DNA of 64,000 bases from Blastobasis lacticolella. Its lineage: Eukaryota; Arthropoda; Insecta; Lepidoptera; Blastobasidae. The translations under genes and the position numbers were made by a program. This document shows, in pieces, positions 33,566 through 46,624 of this stretch; the first letter of the stretch is position 1, and each line of letters begins with the position of its first letter. The stretch spans positions 7,192,001 to 7,256,000 of the forward strand of contig LR990057.1 of the NCBI GenBank assembly GCA_905147135.1. Reading direction: 5' to 3'. A model generated the notes under the pieces. The model was not told the DNA's origin. It did no database searches and was given only the letters and a program-made list of their open reading frames with translations.

Positions 33566-35284
33566 GTCGGCTGCATTAATACACACCATTGTCTCGGCCG
33601 GTTTAATATCCGAATAGTCATCAGATGCGACCGATACGGCGATAGCTCGCCTACTATTGAAATGTCAGTGGCGTTCGCCCGCTGAATACTCTTTCAGTGC
33701 CATACTTGCATATTTCATTGAGATTTATTGAGATCATTTATCACCGCACTTTAGATAATAATTCCCTCCTCGATGATTAAAGTGAGATTGCAGACCGACC
33801 GACGGTTAAGAACAATTTCAACGAGCAGGCTAGACTGTTTGTCTCCGTGTTTTTATTCGAGCGCTAATCAGCCGGCGCGATGCGCGCGTGCGCTTCGCGA
33901 GTGGGTGTCAGGTGCGTGTGTTTGCCACGCAGCCTGCGCCACGCTTTCGAATTAACCAATGTTTACACGCAACTTCTTCGAGTAATTTGATGACGCCTAT
34001 AAACATGTTCGCTCGCAGACAGCTGGCCTTTCTCGCTCTTAGGCGAAAGACGTTCAGATTTAAAAAAATTAACAACTACAAGTATGCATTGCAACCCTAA
34101 ACGAGCCAGGATATGGTGACATAAGTATACGGCTATTTCTTCTGTCATTGTCGAATTGGCAGTGTTCCCGTTTGGAAAAGGACGGGGCCGGGAGAACAAT
34201 GCGTCAACGAGCCGGCGCCGGTAGACTGGTCGAGGCAAGTCCGGAAGGGAATCTTTACCGGTTCCGGACAATGCGCGCCGGACAATAGCCGGCCCTGTCA
34301 CTAAGGGGAAGCGTCTAAGAAACCCCGCGCGTACTTTGCTCTCACCGCAACTAGCCACTACGCATTGACGGTTAACGAGCTCACGTCGAACGCCGATATG
34401 TCGCACCGACGACGCGGACCGGCGCGGTCGCACGCCCAAGCGACCCTCGTCAATCCAATTATGACAGGATCTCGCAGATTCGCCACCCCAACCTTAGATA
34501 TACTGTCAGAGATAAGTCGTCAATGTTTGCCAAATATCGGCATAAAGAAATTTAGATTGATATCGGCCTAAACGAGTTGAAATTCATTCATTAGATGAGC
34601 GTCCGTCCGCACATGCATGACAAAATAGCCATATTGTATGCGAGTACTGGTCGTAATAAAAGAAGACGTTATCGTGCCAGAACGCGGCATCAAAGCCAGA
34701 GGGCCGGCGGCTGGGGTCGGTACAAAGCGCCGCGTCCTCTGCCGGCGAGGGGTCACCTTCAAGGACGCTACTCGATCGCGTTACGCCTAAACTGCCCTTT
34801 AATTATTACTTAAACCAACCAATTAATTACGCCACTAAGAAATTATACATTTTGAAATTTTACGGCTTTATAGTTTTTATTATACTTAACTTACACTTTA
34901 AATCTACTTTATCAATTTAGTTTTTTCAACAATTACACTGTTTACGGAAGTTTACGCCTTTGTTTCTAGTGTTTCGCCTTTCACATAGTTTCTTCAAAAG
35001 GCCGTGTTGGTAATATAACAAACGGCATAGCTTTTTAACAAGGGTCCTAATTTCCTTAATGGTCTGCGATTTTTAAACGAATGGGTACACTGTATTGTAT
35101 TTATTCTTTCGAAATGAAGAATGTGTATCTAGAAATAGGAGCCTAGAATGTATTTGGTACAGAATCTCAATTGCCAGGATACTAATCTGATTTGAGTTGT
35201 ACTACTTCCACGTTTGACACGCGATTACAGAAGGCTGTAAAGGGGTATAAAAACGCAAGTGTTCCGATAACCGGCGAAAGATAT
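33566..35284. other. ZIP11 intron with moderately CpG-rich patches
   Basis: CpG-rich around 34190-34460 and 34680-34750; the rest is AT-rich. No exon or repeat family recognised. Confidence 0.3.
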
Positions 35285-35345
35285 ATCATCATCAACTTAG
35301 CCGTACCACGCCCACTGCTAGGCATAGGCATCCCCGACACGACGT
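35285..35345 (-). repeat. RTE-type 3' end fragment
   Basis: On the - strand GATGCCTATGCCTAGCAGTG, then GGCGTGG and GATGATGAT: the standard RTE 3' end. Confidence 0.5.
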
Positions 35346-35926
35346 AGCACTGCGTAGCGAACAGCGGACACTCAGAAATAGGTATGCCGCGGCAACAGCG
35401 AAGCAAATCGCTGCGCAGCGCTGCACCTAGCGCTCCATTGTGTGCGGTTACTTGATGTACTTGGACACTTCCGCGCTACTGCGGTAACTCTGAGCAGTAG
35501 ATAGGCTATATTTGTGTAGCGCCGCTCGTTACGTCACGGGGACCGCCCGCATCACTTAAATTGAACGCAATTGCTATCGCTTATGATTTGTCATCTCATC
35601 TTATGCGCGAAACGCGCGAATAGAGCGAGCGAGGTGAAGTCATATAGCTATCGCAAATGATATCTTACGAAATAAGGCGGACGGGCCTCCGGTCTAAACT
35701 GTAGCTTGTTTTTGATAAATGTCAAACGCGAGAGATGCGTCTTAATCCGAAAGACGAGCACTTTTTTGTTTATTTTTCTGCAACTTAGATTGAAGTTGAT
35801 ACGCAAGATAAGAAAGCCACGGACAAGCTTTCATTAACAGCACTTTTATCAGGTTCATCAGCATCGTTGCGTTTGCCATTTAACCAAAATTAATCCGATC
35901 CTAGTAGGACAAAACGGGATACTCAC

Positions 35927-36085
35927 GAAGCATTGGCCTCCGGTATTATGTCGTCGGCGACCACGTAGATCATGGCGCCAGCGGCGAACGCGAGCGCGTA
36001 CGGCAGCGCCGGCTCCGCGGCTGCCACCACCACGGCGCCCAGCACCCCGAACACTGGCTCCACCATGCCCGAGAGCTGCCCGTAC
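35927..36085 (-). CDS. SLC39A11: ZIP11 zinc transporter, internal exon
   Basis: 159-base exon on the - strand. The acceptor is TTCCCAG (AG at 36087-36086) and the donor GTGAGT begins at 35926. After the split W it encodes 52 residues: [17 protein letters not shown], a hydrophobic Ala/Val stretch, then [19 protein letters not shown] and IIPEANA. These are the sixth and seventh membrane segments of ZIP11, with the family hallmarks GQLSGMVEP and the acidic DDIIPE. The exon is GC-rich with strong G/C third positions, unlike the AT-rich introns. It ends with two bases of a Ser codon completed by the last exon. Confidence 0.95.
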
Positions 36086-36734
36086 CTGGGAACGATGGTT
36101 ACATGTTAAAGCTTGACCAGGGGTTTATCCTAAGGCCTAAAGAACGTATTTGCCGCAGCCGTTGTCACGTCGCTCTCACATTATATAGTGAAAAGAAATA
36201 TATATATATGGCATGTGACAACGGCTGTGGTTTGGTTTTGGATGATATGTAGGTACGTAAAATTTAGCGCGATAAGGGCTCAGGAATATATTAGGTCTGT
36301 CAAGTGTCAAGAGGGACTGTTGCTGTTACTTGCCAGTGTAGGAAATGAGTGACTACAAAATCAGCAATATGGCGCGACACCGCATATTTTTCTGGTCAGG
36401 CTTTACTTAAGTACTTCTATTTTCTACATGGTATTCATTCGTTCAACAGTGAACGAAGAAAGAGGGGACTGCAGAACTTTAACGGATTAATTGATGATGA
36501 AGATGATGATTCATTCGATCAACAGCCAGTAATAACCGGCCTTGCACTTCAGTGTCCTTTAGAGACCCAAAATTAGTGACAAACGAGCAGACTGCCCCTC
36601 AAGTGGCGATAACGATCGCTCACAACATCTAGGATTTCTTGTATATTCTTTTACATTTCATCAATTGAATTAGCAGTCGACCATCCATTTAAGTTTTCTT
36701 TAAGGAATTTGATTGAATGAAAAGATTTGTCAGA

Positions 36735-36925
36735 CCATGATAACCAGGCGTGTTGGCGATCGCACTGTTCTAAATAAAAAATGTTGGCGTCAAAATCCCG
36801 GTTGTGCTCTCACGCGCAAAGAGTCCGTGGTCCACCATGAGCATGACCCAGGACTTAGCCTGAATTTGCAGGTTTTCTCACGATGTTTTCCGATATTCAG
36901 AAAACGATGTACATAACAGATAAAG
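36735..36925 (-). repeat. tRNA-derived SINE fragment, antisense copy
   Basis: In reverse it has ACATCGTGAGAAAACCTGCA, then GGCTAAGTCCTGGGTCATGC and GAGAGCACAACCGGGATTTT: the 3' half of the SINE family. Sense with ZIP11. Confidence 0.55.
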
Positions 36926-38325
36926 AGTGCCCTATTTTCTGGTCAATGGAGATCTCTTCAAGACATTGGTTGCTTCAGTTCTCCTAGAAGGTCGTAATAT
37001 TAATGATTGACAAGACAGGAGCAATCTATTGCAGTTTGCTAAATCTATGCGGTATCTATGTTGTTATCTTCGGTCCTCTATTGGATAACCTTGATACCTT
37101 GTGCGAGAGTGTTGCCACTTTAGGAAAATATTAATTTCCTTCTAACCAGAATAATTACCAGAAATCCGCTCAATTAAACGCCTAGAAAAAGCAATAGCAA
37201 TTAACTATTTTTAAATAGTGACATTATTACAAACAAGTCCTTATACCTAAAATTTATACTTATGCTAAAACGGTTTTTAGTAAACATTTACCTCATCGAA
37301 AAAGTTGTTTTTGACAAGATTGCTATTAAAAAAGAGTTAATTTCTATAGCTATTTAATAAAGCAGATTTTAAGTCATTAATGTGGTTAGCGAGAACTGAT
37401 ATTTGTACCTAAATTAGCAGCGCTTTCAGGAATTCCAAGTAGTTCCGAGACTAGCCGCACTTGGTCTAAAACTTTAAATAGCCAGGATCGTGTATTGGAT
37501 TGAAAATACGAAGTTGGACCTTCCTCTTCCCTTTCCTCTCAAAATTACTTCTGCCTAGCAGCGAGATTCTTACATTCTCAAAAAAAGATTCAGGAAAACA
37601 TTTGATGAGCATTGGATAGACTTTCGATGTAAACATCTATGGTCTGCATGTCTGCTTTAGTACGAGCAGCGTTCTAAAAGTCGCGCGCAAGCTTAAGAGC
37701 GTTGTTTCAGTGTAGGTCGTAGTGTCGGCATATTTTCTGCTGAAATCTAAATTAAAAGCGATTGTGCCGAAACCGAAAGTTCGATCGGACATATAAAAAA
37801 CAGATTTGATACCTATAAAAATGTGTATTAATCGTAGGTACACCACGTGGTATTTAAATCTACTTGACGTTCGTGAAACCGCGATAAGTCTCACGTTGCA
37901 ACAACATATATATATTTTTAAATATAATTTCATTCCGTGGGACAAGCCGAGCACTCTTATTCATTATACATATTGTCGTCCCGCACATAAATCAAAATAT
38001 CTCCTGTTTGAAGCTACCAGTTGGTACAGGTTATTTACTGCTTATCCATAGGCCCAAGCTTTGCATAGGTATCAAACCATCACACTTTACTGGTGGTATC
38101 CTCTGGTACCCTCATCAAAATATCTGCATTATAGTTACATATCCGTGAAGAGTCGCGTTGCCGATAATGATGAGCCACAACGTGCCCTAAAGCTTTCATG
38201 GAGAGCCGTTTAGACGGAGGCTGGTTTCGGTATCGGAACATAAAAGGGCTGCGTCGATCGCAGCGCCGCGGCGTCAAGTATCGGTGTGCTGTTAATTTTT
38301 ACGTGTGGGGGACGCGGGGTGGCAT
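36926..38325. other. ZIP11 intron, nothing recognised
   Basis: AT-rich with no repeat or exon that could be supported. Confidence 0.3.
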
Positions 38326-38329
38326 AGTG

Positions 38330-38605
38330 CCGCCGAGAGCCAAAAGAGGTCGCTAACGAATTGTTTTGGTGAAAGTGCGGGCCGGTGCCGCGGCCACATT
38401 CCGACGAACTGGTCGAGGAGCCGCCGCTGTGGGAAACGCCGCCAGGGCCACCCCACACGACGAGCGGCCGCGCATACCGCGGCGCCCTGCGTAGCGGCCG
38501 CAGCCTGCCCAGCGGTCGGCGTGACGCGGACGTACCGATACCGGTGCGGTCGTCGTCGCACCCGCCAACATTGAAAGCTGCGGCCGCTTTCTTTTTACCT
38601 TGCGA
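38330..38605. promoter_or_regulatory. CpG-dense block
   Basis: 270 bases of CpG-rich intronic DNA, open in several frames on both strands without family likeness, which argues against coding. Confidence 0.3.
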
Positions 38606-38821
38606 CGTCATTTAAGAGCAACGAAGCCAATATACCTCTTTATTGGCGATTATTCGCACGAATGTCTAAGCTCATCGTTGGTACCGACATTAACATTACT
38701 CGTATCGTGGTGTCACGAGAAAGTCGCGAGATGATCTCGTTGCCGGTATGGTTTATGTTATGTTGAATATTTATTTATATAGTATGATAATGTAGATGGT
38801 AGGCAGATGACGAGGTAAGGA

Positions 38822-38905
38822 TAATGTCGGCGGCGGCGGCGGCGGCGCGCGGAATGGCTGCTGGTCCAGTTGGCGGCGGCGCGGCGGGGCGAGCGCGACG
38901 TGATG
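38822..38905. promoter_or_regulatory. CpG-dense block with GGC/GCG repeats
   Basis: GTCGGCGGCGGCGGCGGCG at 38827, then GGCGGCGGCGCGGCGGGGCG near 38870. Triplet-type repeats in non-coding DNA. Confidence 0.3.
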
Positions 38906-39819
38906 TTATGTTATCGCATGTATTATTCAGCGAGCGGCGAAAGCAGCAATTTGCGAAAATATCCACCGATTCGCGGAACGGTCCGACTGTTGAGTCGCCG
39001 ACAAGCTATAAAACAGCATGCCTGTCACTCAATCGCTACCTTGAATTTAAATAAAATTTTACAAACATAAAAGTTAAGTACGCGGCTCCCAAACGGCATA
39101 TTTGAAATGATATTAGTGTTGAGGAAAAGAAGCTGTGGACCGCGCCTAGTTTGCGACACATGCCTAGATTGCTCTAGTAGTGCTTCGAGAAACTAGTCGA
39201 TACAACAGCAGGGCATTACTCAATTTCGGGCCTGTGGCATTGGCCGTTCCCATTCACCAATATCTACCATAAAAAGTTAATTAATCAGCATGTATACTGA
39301 TTATGACGCATTAGAGACAAATCTCTTCCAATTATGGCTAAATATCAAACTGCGCACGGGCCATTCATCTGTCCGATCAGTAAATCAAGCTTTGAAAGTA
39401 GTCTTGACATCAAATAGAGATCTAAAGCTTTATTACTGTGAATTTAATATGTCCGATGAAGATTTCTTATTTGAAATCGTTTTATGACGTTGTTATGTAC
39501 TAAATAAACATAAAGTACAGGATGCGTTTTTATGTTTTAATAAAGCTATAAATATAATAGAGGCAGGAATTAGGTGTACAACTAAGCAGAACTTTCAGAT
39601 CGAGAAATTGATTTCAGATGTATTCTAAACTACAGTGATTGTGCACCAATAAATTACAAAAAGTTTTTTAAAACAAAAAAATAACATTTGAACACAGGTA
39701 TGTGCGTTGTAAGTTTGGAACTTGAGTTTGGCCTTATAACCGATTGGTTTTGGAGCCGTCGATGAATTGAATTCTTATTGGTGAGGCGTCACCGACCAAA
39801 AAGTAGTGGCAGCGATTGG

Positions 39820-40275
39820 TCTACGACGGCGTCGGCGGCGGCTAGGCGCGGCCAGCAACGACGCAATATGCGTCCGCGCGAACCGGCCCCGTTGCGCAGC
39901 GCAGCGCCACCAAGGCTGGCGTCGCCTTCCGCGCCCGCGTCTTCGGCGGCGGCGGCGCGGCCGCGCTCTCTCGATTTAATTATTTAACTCTGAAGGCCGA
40001 TCGCCCGAGGCGGCGCGGGCGCGGGCGGCGGGCGCTGCGACTGGTCGGACAGGTGCGCTCCGGAAGAAGGCGCAGACAGCGCGCCGCCGCGCCCGCGCTG
40101 CGCAGACTCCACGGCACCGCAGCGACACATCGCACACGCAACGCTAAAATTTCGAAATAGACGACTTTCTCGGGTCCAGTTAGCAATCACCTGCCCGCAA
40201 CGCGAGAGCGGACTCGGCCGCGGCTGCGCGCCGCCGCTGCACCGCGCCACCGCGCGCCGCCCGCCGATTACGTTG
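39820..40275. promoter_or_regulatory. Large CpG-dense block
   Basis: About 450 bases, the largest in the intron, with TCTTCGGCGGCGGCGGCGCG (39940) and several GCGCGCC runs, split by a short AT-rich TTTAATTATTTAA. Possibly an intragenic promoter or enhancer. Confidence 0.32.
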
Positions 40276-41039
40276 GGCGCAACCGAACTGATCGCTATCG
40301 AAGAATAAATATGAGCCGAATTTAAGCCACCTAAATGAAGGTGCGTTCTGTTCCAACAAAATGCATACTTTTACAACTAATTTGCCAATTAAGAAACCAA
40401 GCGAAATGCCATAGAATCCGCAATGTGCAAGATGATTGTGATTACCATACAACGCTAATTCATTAATTGAACGAATGTAGCACTTATATGGTGCGTAAGC
40501 GTATGATTGCTACGTCACTGTGAGTCATTGCCTACGATGAGAAACGTTGACTAGACGCATTGTCTATAACAATGGAACACTACACCCGCTTGATCTGATT
40601 ATGTCATATCACGGAACAAAAACTGATGTGGACTTTACGCTCAGTATAACTCGAAACTTATTAGTAACGACAACTACCATTCCACGGTTAATCCGTCTTT
40701 GTCGCAACCTACTCGCTCGTGCACACCATGGACCAAATAATTCATTTATTGAATGAATTACATACAATAAGTTTACATAGGTAGGTATTATGCATTTTGT
40801 TAAGACATATTCTACGAATTAAAGTAATAGCAAAGCAAGGTTCTGAAACTATTCAAACGATAGATTCTAAGTATCCCAAATATTCAGTATTGATGAAATA
40901 AATGCTAACGGTTTTAATTATGTAAGATTAGGTTAGGTTCTAATGGTTCAACATACAAGAGAAGGGGCTTGAAAAAATAATATTTTTTACCCGATCGTGT
41001 GGGGTATAATTTTTTTTTATTACATTAGACAAGCATTTG
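40276..41039. other. ZIP11 intron, nothing recognised
   Basis: AT-rich, no supported element. Confidence 0.3.
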
Positions 41040-41645
41040 ACAGCCTATTAACTCTAGCCTTGAAGGCGACCAGATTATAATGATCAGGGAACATATTTGC
41101 ATTCCTTGGCCGTAAGCATTATAAAAGTTGAACTAAAGCGGCTCGTGCGGATAGCTGGAAGATCCACAACATAAAGATAAAGCGCTTGATCGCGTTTCCC
41201 GATGGCGGAAAGGGGCCGGCGGAATGAGGTCGTGCAACTGCTTCGCACATTCTCTGAAATGCAACCCGTAAAAGACCGACAAACGCGCAACCCTACGCCG
41301 ATGCTCGAGGCTCTGCAGCTTACCTTTGATTCGATCGACTGCGGATCACAAACTAACTTTGCAAGTTGTATTTTTGCTGATCCATCCCAGAGGTAGCAGC
41401 AGTACTCCATGCAAGATCGGACTTGTGCTTGATATAGCTGAAGCAACTGCCTTGAAGTGAAGGACCGCTTGAGTTTTTTAGCTGCAGTCTTTGCTTTTGA
41501 TTCGATGTACTGTCGAAAGTTGAGATTTGTTGATAGCTCAACACCAAGGAGTTATAGGTTGTCGGTAATTTCCACAGATATATTACGGAAAGTTTAGACT
41601 CCGCTTGGCAGAAAATAAACACGCCTGCCTGTTAAATGCTACCAA
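41040..41645 (-). repeat. Jockey-type LINE ORF2 C-terminal fragment
   Basis: Broken frames on the - strand encode LGVELSTNLNFRQYIESKAK, then TAAKKLKRSFTSRQLLQLYQ and AQVRSCMEYCCYLWDGSAK. The LYQAQVR..MEY(C).(H)LW.G motif is the region after the RT in jockey-like ORF2. Sense with ZIP11. Confidence 0.75.
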
Positions 41646-43495
41646 AACACTAGTGGTTAGCCACTAATGGGGCTTGGCCCCAATCGGACACTGTCTCGAG
41701 AGCTTCGTTTAAGCGACCAACCATGGCCTCTCCACAAGACTGAATGTCGTCCCGGTAGGCTTTATAACAACCATATTCCATCCACACATCAACCACTACC
41801 TCCATCCCTCTTCAATCTTCGGGGCACCACACAGGACTTGGGATGCTATATGCCACAATACCTATCAGCCAAGTCGAGCAGACAAGCACGGCCGTACACC
41901 CTTTCTCGAAGCAACTCAATGCATTTTTGACCTCTTTATATTTTTGTTAGGGACTAAAGAAACAACCTAATTTTATATTTCATTGTCTACGTAATGTAGA
42001 CAGCGTATATTCAAAATTACAAGTTCCTATCTTTAACGGTTTTTAAAATATCGTTTATCGAAGTGTCAATATTTCGTCACACACAAACTGACTGACTAAT
42101 TGACCATCACAAAGATAGACAATCTTCATTGATGATGGTTCAGGTGACTTAGAAACTTTAAATTTGGCATGGACATAGGCGTAGGAAGGGTGGGGTGAAT
42201 GATCAGAACAGACTGGTCTGGTGCCCACCCCAGGAAGTACCGTATGTACATATGTACATAGAGAACTTCATACAAACATAATTTCAATTAAATACAACCC
42301 AAGAATCCTCAGGGGAAATATGGAATGGAAAATAGCCCTAGATACGCTAATGGGCATGGATATAGGTAATTGGAAGTTTATAAAGGGAAAAGTCTGAAAA
42401 CAGCAAATATCCAACCATGAGGGGTGTATGTTTCAAAGAGATAATTGGATAGCTATTTTCGAGCTAAATTAAAGTTGTTGTCCCTAAAGGCCTAGTTCCA
42501 TATGTTGAGTGCCAAGGTCTTTAGGGTCAAGGAACAAGGGGATTTTGTTCCGATTCAAGTTGTGCTAATAATAATATGACATGTGTAGTATAGTACAGTC
42601 AGCATCAAACGTAGCTACGCGAATTAATAATCCAGAATGATTACAACAACAAAAGCAATTTATGAAATAAATTAGTAAAAGGATATAGCATTTATTTCGG
42701 TTTTTGACATCGTTCTGTAGAGACTGATTGGAGGTAGATAGAAGGCATAAACAATTTCCTCAGCTTTTGACTACTAGTAGTGACGTTTCACTCCTACCAA
42801 TTAGTGTTTTGCCAATGTGAAAACTTCACAAGCTCAAAATCAGAGTGTATCGATGGTGAAACAAAGTCTGATGTATTCGACTTCTGCCGCCAAGTAGCAA
42901 AGCTTTCATTCAAAGTTCCGGCTTGAACAAAAGCGAGGCATTTCATTCTTGGCAACGCATCTGCGATCTTGCGTTTTCGATAGATGGCAATCAGGAGAAA
43001 TTTATATGATATGGGGTTTTAGAAATGAGAATGTTAAAATGGATAAGTGAAGTGACTAAATAAGGGCAAATATCAAAAAAATCATATGAAAAGACAGAAA
43101 ATATGAGGAGCAGGCTAGCTGGTATGCACATGTTATGCGGAGGAATAAAAATCAAATAGGATACCTACTGCAGTAGAAGCCCATCTAAGAGTGGGAGTGT
43201 CTCTACTCCGATGGTTGCAATGTATAAATAATGGCATAATCATATATTTCAAAAGTATGTTCCGGGTTTCCTACGGCGTACCTTTGTTTATGACTAGCTC
43301 GATCATGGTTACGGGACGACTGGAGTACACCAAGCGCCGAGCGGTGTTGGTTAGCGATAAAGCGGCCAAAGCCAATCTACCCTAACATACTTTTAATATA
43401 TATGATAATGACAACGACAGTCTAAAACATTATGTAATTGCATAATCATTCGCTACTAAGTATCGCGTCCTCGTCGAAGGGAACATAAAATACCG
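41646..43495. other. ZIP11 intron, diverged repeats
   Basis: Repeated words such as AACTTTAAATTTGGCATGGA and GGGAAA..GAA around 42150-42400 suggest old repeats; no class could be assigned. Confidence 0.3.
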
Positions 43496-43499
43496 ACAT

Positions 43500-43625
43500 A
43501 TGCACCGTCGCCTGCGCACGCGACTCCGCAGCCGCAAACTGCCGCAAAGCTGGTCGCAGCGCAGGCCGCCCCGGTCGGACTTTCTTGCCGCGGCTGCATT
43601 CCTTGCCCCTCGCATTCCGCAACGC
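43500..43625. promoter_or_regulatory. CpG-dense block with CATTCC sites
   Basis: CpG-rich block holding GCATTCC at 43596-43602 and 43612-43618, the core of TEAD/Scalloped sites. Function not shown. Confidence 0.28.
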
Positions 43626-43805
43626 ACATCTAACTGTTATACTCATACACTAACCTAACTATATTGTACATCAACTGTCTACGCTTTGGAAGGTGCGCAG
43701 TTGAATGTTGTGGGGAAAGTTGCGCTCTTGAGGCATGTCCGGTATTCAAAACCAATATAGGTCGCTACTTATTTAGAAAAAAATTGATTGTATGATCCGA
43801 ATGAA

Positions 43806-43845
43806 TGTCGCTAAAACTTAAGCTACAACTTAAGTTTTAGCGACA
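43806..43845. repeat. Perfect 17-bp hairpin
   Basis: TGTCGCTAAAACTTAAG (43806-43822) and its exact reverse complement (43829-43845), 6-base loop CTACAA. Confidence 0.75.
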
Positions 43846-44039
43846 AGTTATAACTTTGAGATGCATACTTAAATAACCTAACCTTCTTTAAAATAAACGA
43901 GCCCTGTGGCCTGCATGCTAAAAAGATCAATTGTACAAACAACCCTTGAATCTAGGTAATTACATCCTACCCTATGATGCAGGCAGTCATGTACATCAAT
44001 TATAAACAAAGATTTATTTAAATATTAGTCTATCGATAG

Positions 44040-45090
44040 TTGGAACATCGATTCCCGGGCGGTGCAGCGGTGGCGGAGTGTCCGCGCGCGCAAAGGGATG
44101 GCGGGGTCGTCGCTCGCGCATTCCAGGCTCCCGCTCGCGAGAATTTCTACCATAGCTCGCTTCGCTGAGGGGAACCAACATACCGATGAGTGCATGCTCT
44201 ACATGCGAGACATCAAAAACATAAACCTAACTTTACGAAATGACGGTAGGTACGTTGTTTGCTACGTACATTCCGCGAGCTTTCCGTGAGGCGAACCCCC
44301 AACTTGAAACACCGTATCGCATGCATTTCAAAACGTCCACGGTACCGTTATCTAGAAATGTCATAGTTAAGACGACTATGTTGTTTATACAAAGCAAATA
44401 AAGGCTAAGGCATATCAACACTGAAGGTACTCGTGGTTTATAGCCCGCGCGCGGCGGCCGGGCGGCGCCAGCGTTTCCGAGAACACTGCGGTGCGCGACT
44501 ATTTACAACTTTTACCTATTTGGTAACGTTTATAACGCGTGTGTTCCCGCATGCCACCAGGGGCGCCCGCTCGGCAGCGCCCGCGCGCGGATTCCTTGAA
44601 GCCTGCCAGTTCATGCGCCCGCCCATATAAAACAGAACGTCAGATTCCAATTCAATTACCTGCACTAATCATTACCGGTTGGAATACCAAGCATTCCGAA
44701 CGAACCGTATGTTGCGAGCCCTGTGGACGCTTTGCTGTTTGCCATGTTTTTGTTACTTACATAAACGCCTAATATTTGGCTACTTTAATGATTGATCGAT
44801 GATGATCTTTATGCACAAAATGTTACAATGGCGGACTTAAAGCTCTGTTATAGGCATACCTTTAATACAAATACCAAACCCAAATCACTTGAAGTGAGAC
44901 ATAGTCGAGGGTGAAGCAACGTTTAGCGGTGTACGCGGCGAGCAGACACTAAATGATTTAGCCTGGGCAGGAATGGGGTCGGCCAGTCTGGCTGCGTTGG
45001 CATCCGGCCTAACGACGAGCGGCGCGGGCGCATTCTCTAGCCAGCCCGGTGCGCTGCGCAGCGCTAGCGGCGCTCGCGATGCGAATGCGA
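44040..45090. promoter_or_regulatory. Group of CpG-dense patches
   Basis: CpG-rich patches at about 44050-44150, 44440-44620 and 44990-45080, separated by AT-rich DNA. CATTCC/GGAATG words occur at 44118, 44268, 44691 and 44970. No exon recognised. Confidence 0.28.
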
Positions 45091-45484
45091 ATATGGGGGT
45101 ATATTCTCGCACTGTGACATCTCGAATTCGACATTTCGATACTTTCTAGGTACAAATCTAAATTATTACATCCACCGAAATACATTTTCTCAACTATCTT
45201 CGATAATCGTATAATGTCGAGCGATTTCAGTGACGTTTTATTACATAGTTGTGGCTAGAGAAAATGTCGAAATTCACTTCAATGTCGAAATGTCACTACG
45301 AGAATAGGCCCCATGGTTAAATACAGTTTTTCCCGAAGGGATAGGTAGGTAGAGCATTTTTCACATTCTAAGGACCCCAAGAAACTTGCGCTTCTTCTAC
45401 ATCACTTATTTATTATAGATAACTTAGCAGCACATGCAGAACCGCAGGTGTCACTACCTAGCCTAAAGCTGATGAGACATACCT

Positions 45485-45545
45485 ACTTGGCGACAAAATA
45501 GATAAGGCAGTGGTACCCACCCAGGCGGACTCCTCAGGCTTCACA
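45485..45545 (+). repeat. Repeat with AATAGATAAGG core, copy 3
   Basis: GACAAAATAGATAAGGCAGT, then GGTACCCACCCAGGCGGACT. Copies 1 and 2 are at 13425 and 30471. Confidence 0.5.
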
Positions 45546-45732
45546 AAAGGAAGGACGATTTGTACTTATTATTTCATAAGTAATATTTTGAGAGTCACAA
45601 AGACCTAATATTATTCCAAAATAATGGCCGTTTGGTGACCAGAAGTAGAGAATAAGCAACAAAAAATTTAGGACTGCTCCTAAAATCCTATTCCAATAAA
45701 GTTTTCGTCAACCATGATATTAAAGAAAAACT

Positions 45733-46423
45733 TTTTTTTATACCACTAAGGTGGTAAACAAGCTTGCGGCCTGCCTGATGGTAAGCAGTCACCGCAGCCT
45801 ATGGACGTTTGCAATACCAGGTGCTGATGCCCCCACGCGTTGCCGACCCCGTAAAAACCTTTTCACCCCTTTCTTGAAGAACTCCATGTTGTACTCTCCA
45901 GGGAAAACCTCTCCAGGTAGTTCATTCCACAACCTTAGTGTGCGTGGGAAAATGTTCCTTTGGAACCGCACAGTTCGCGACCAATGGCTCCAAGGTGTGA
46001 GGATGAACTCCCTGTCGATGGCGAGCGGTGCGATGATAGAATGTAGCTGTAGGCATCATGTCAAACAGTTCTTCAGAACAAACATCGTTGTACAAGCGGT
46101 AGAACACACAAAGGGAGGCGAGATCCCTCCGCTGACTCAGCGGCTCAATACCACTTGTGAGCATAGTATCATCGACAATTCTCTCAGCGCGCTTTTGGAT
46201 CGAGTCACAAGGACCAAGCTGATATGCCGGTGCTCCCGCCCATAGATGAGAGCAATACTCCAGATGGGGTCGACTTGAGCCTTGTAAAGGAGAAGCCGTT
46301 GCCCCGGCGTAAAGTATTGCTTTGATCTGTTAAGCACACCCAGATTTTCAGATGCGAGCTTGACCTTTTCTTCCAAATGACTGCGAAACTGGACTTCACT
46401 GGAGATGTCGACACCTAGGATAT
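45733..46423 (-). mobile_element. Jockey-type LINE, 5'-truncated 3' end
   Basis: On the - strand: EEKVKLASENLGVLNRSKQY, FTPGQRLLLYKAQVDP, then in shifted frames YNDVCSEELFDMMPTATFYH, FQRNIFPRTLRLWNELPGEV and FPGEYNMEFFKKGVKRFLRG, then stop and a 3' UTR ending in ACCTTAGTGGTATAAAAAAA. The C-terminus is complete, but two or more frameshifts break the rest. Sense with ZIP11. The same family ends at 12590, 15405 and 61659. Confidence 0.85.
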
Positions 46424-46487
46424 GAACTATATAAACTAACGCAAGAACTACTATACTAGAGATAGTAAACAGTAGCGATTTCTGTTT

Positions 46488-46612
46488 ATTTTAACACTGC
46501 GATCTCCAGAAAGCAATATTTGAAATTCTGGAAGAAAAGCGACCCTATACGCTAACATAGAGGATGGAGGCTCAACTACAGTAGACTGTTATGGGCTATG
46601 AACATGTTCTCA
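46488..46612 (+). repeat. Second SINE family, fragment
   Basis: TTTAACACTGCGATCTCCAG, then a diverged middle, and ACAGTAGACTGTTATGGGCT match the 3' half of the copy at 32487. Confidence 0.5.
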
Positions 46613-46624
46613 TGATATCTGTAC

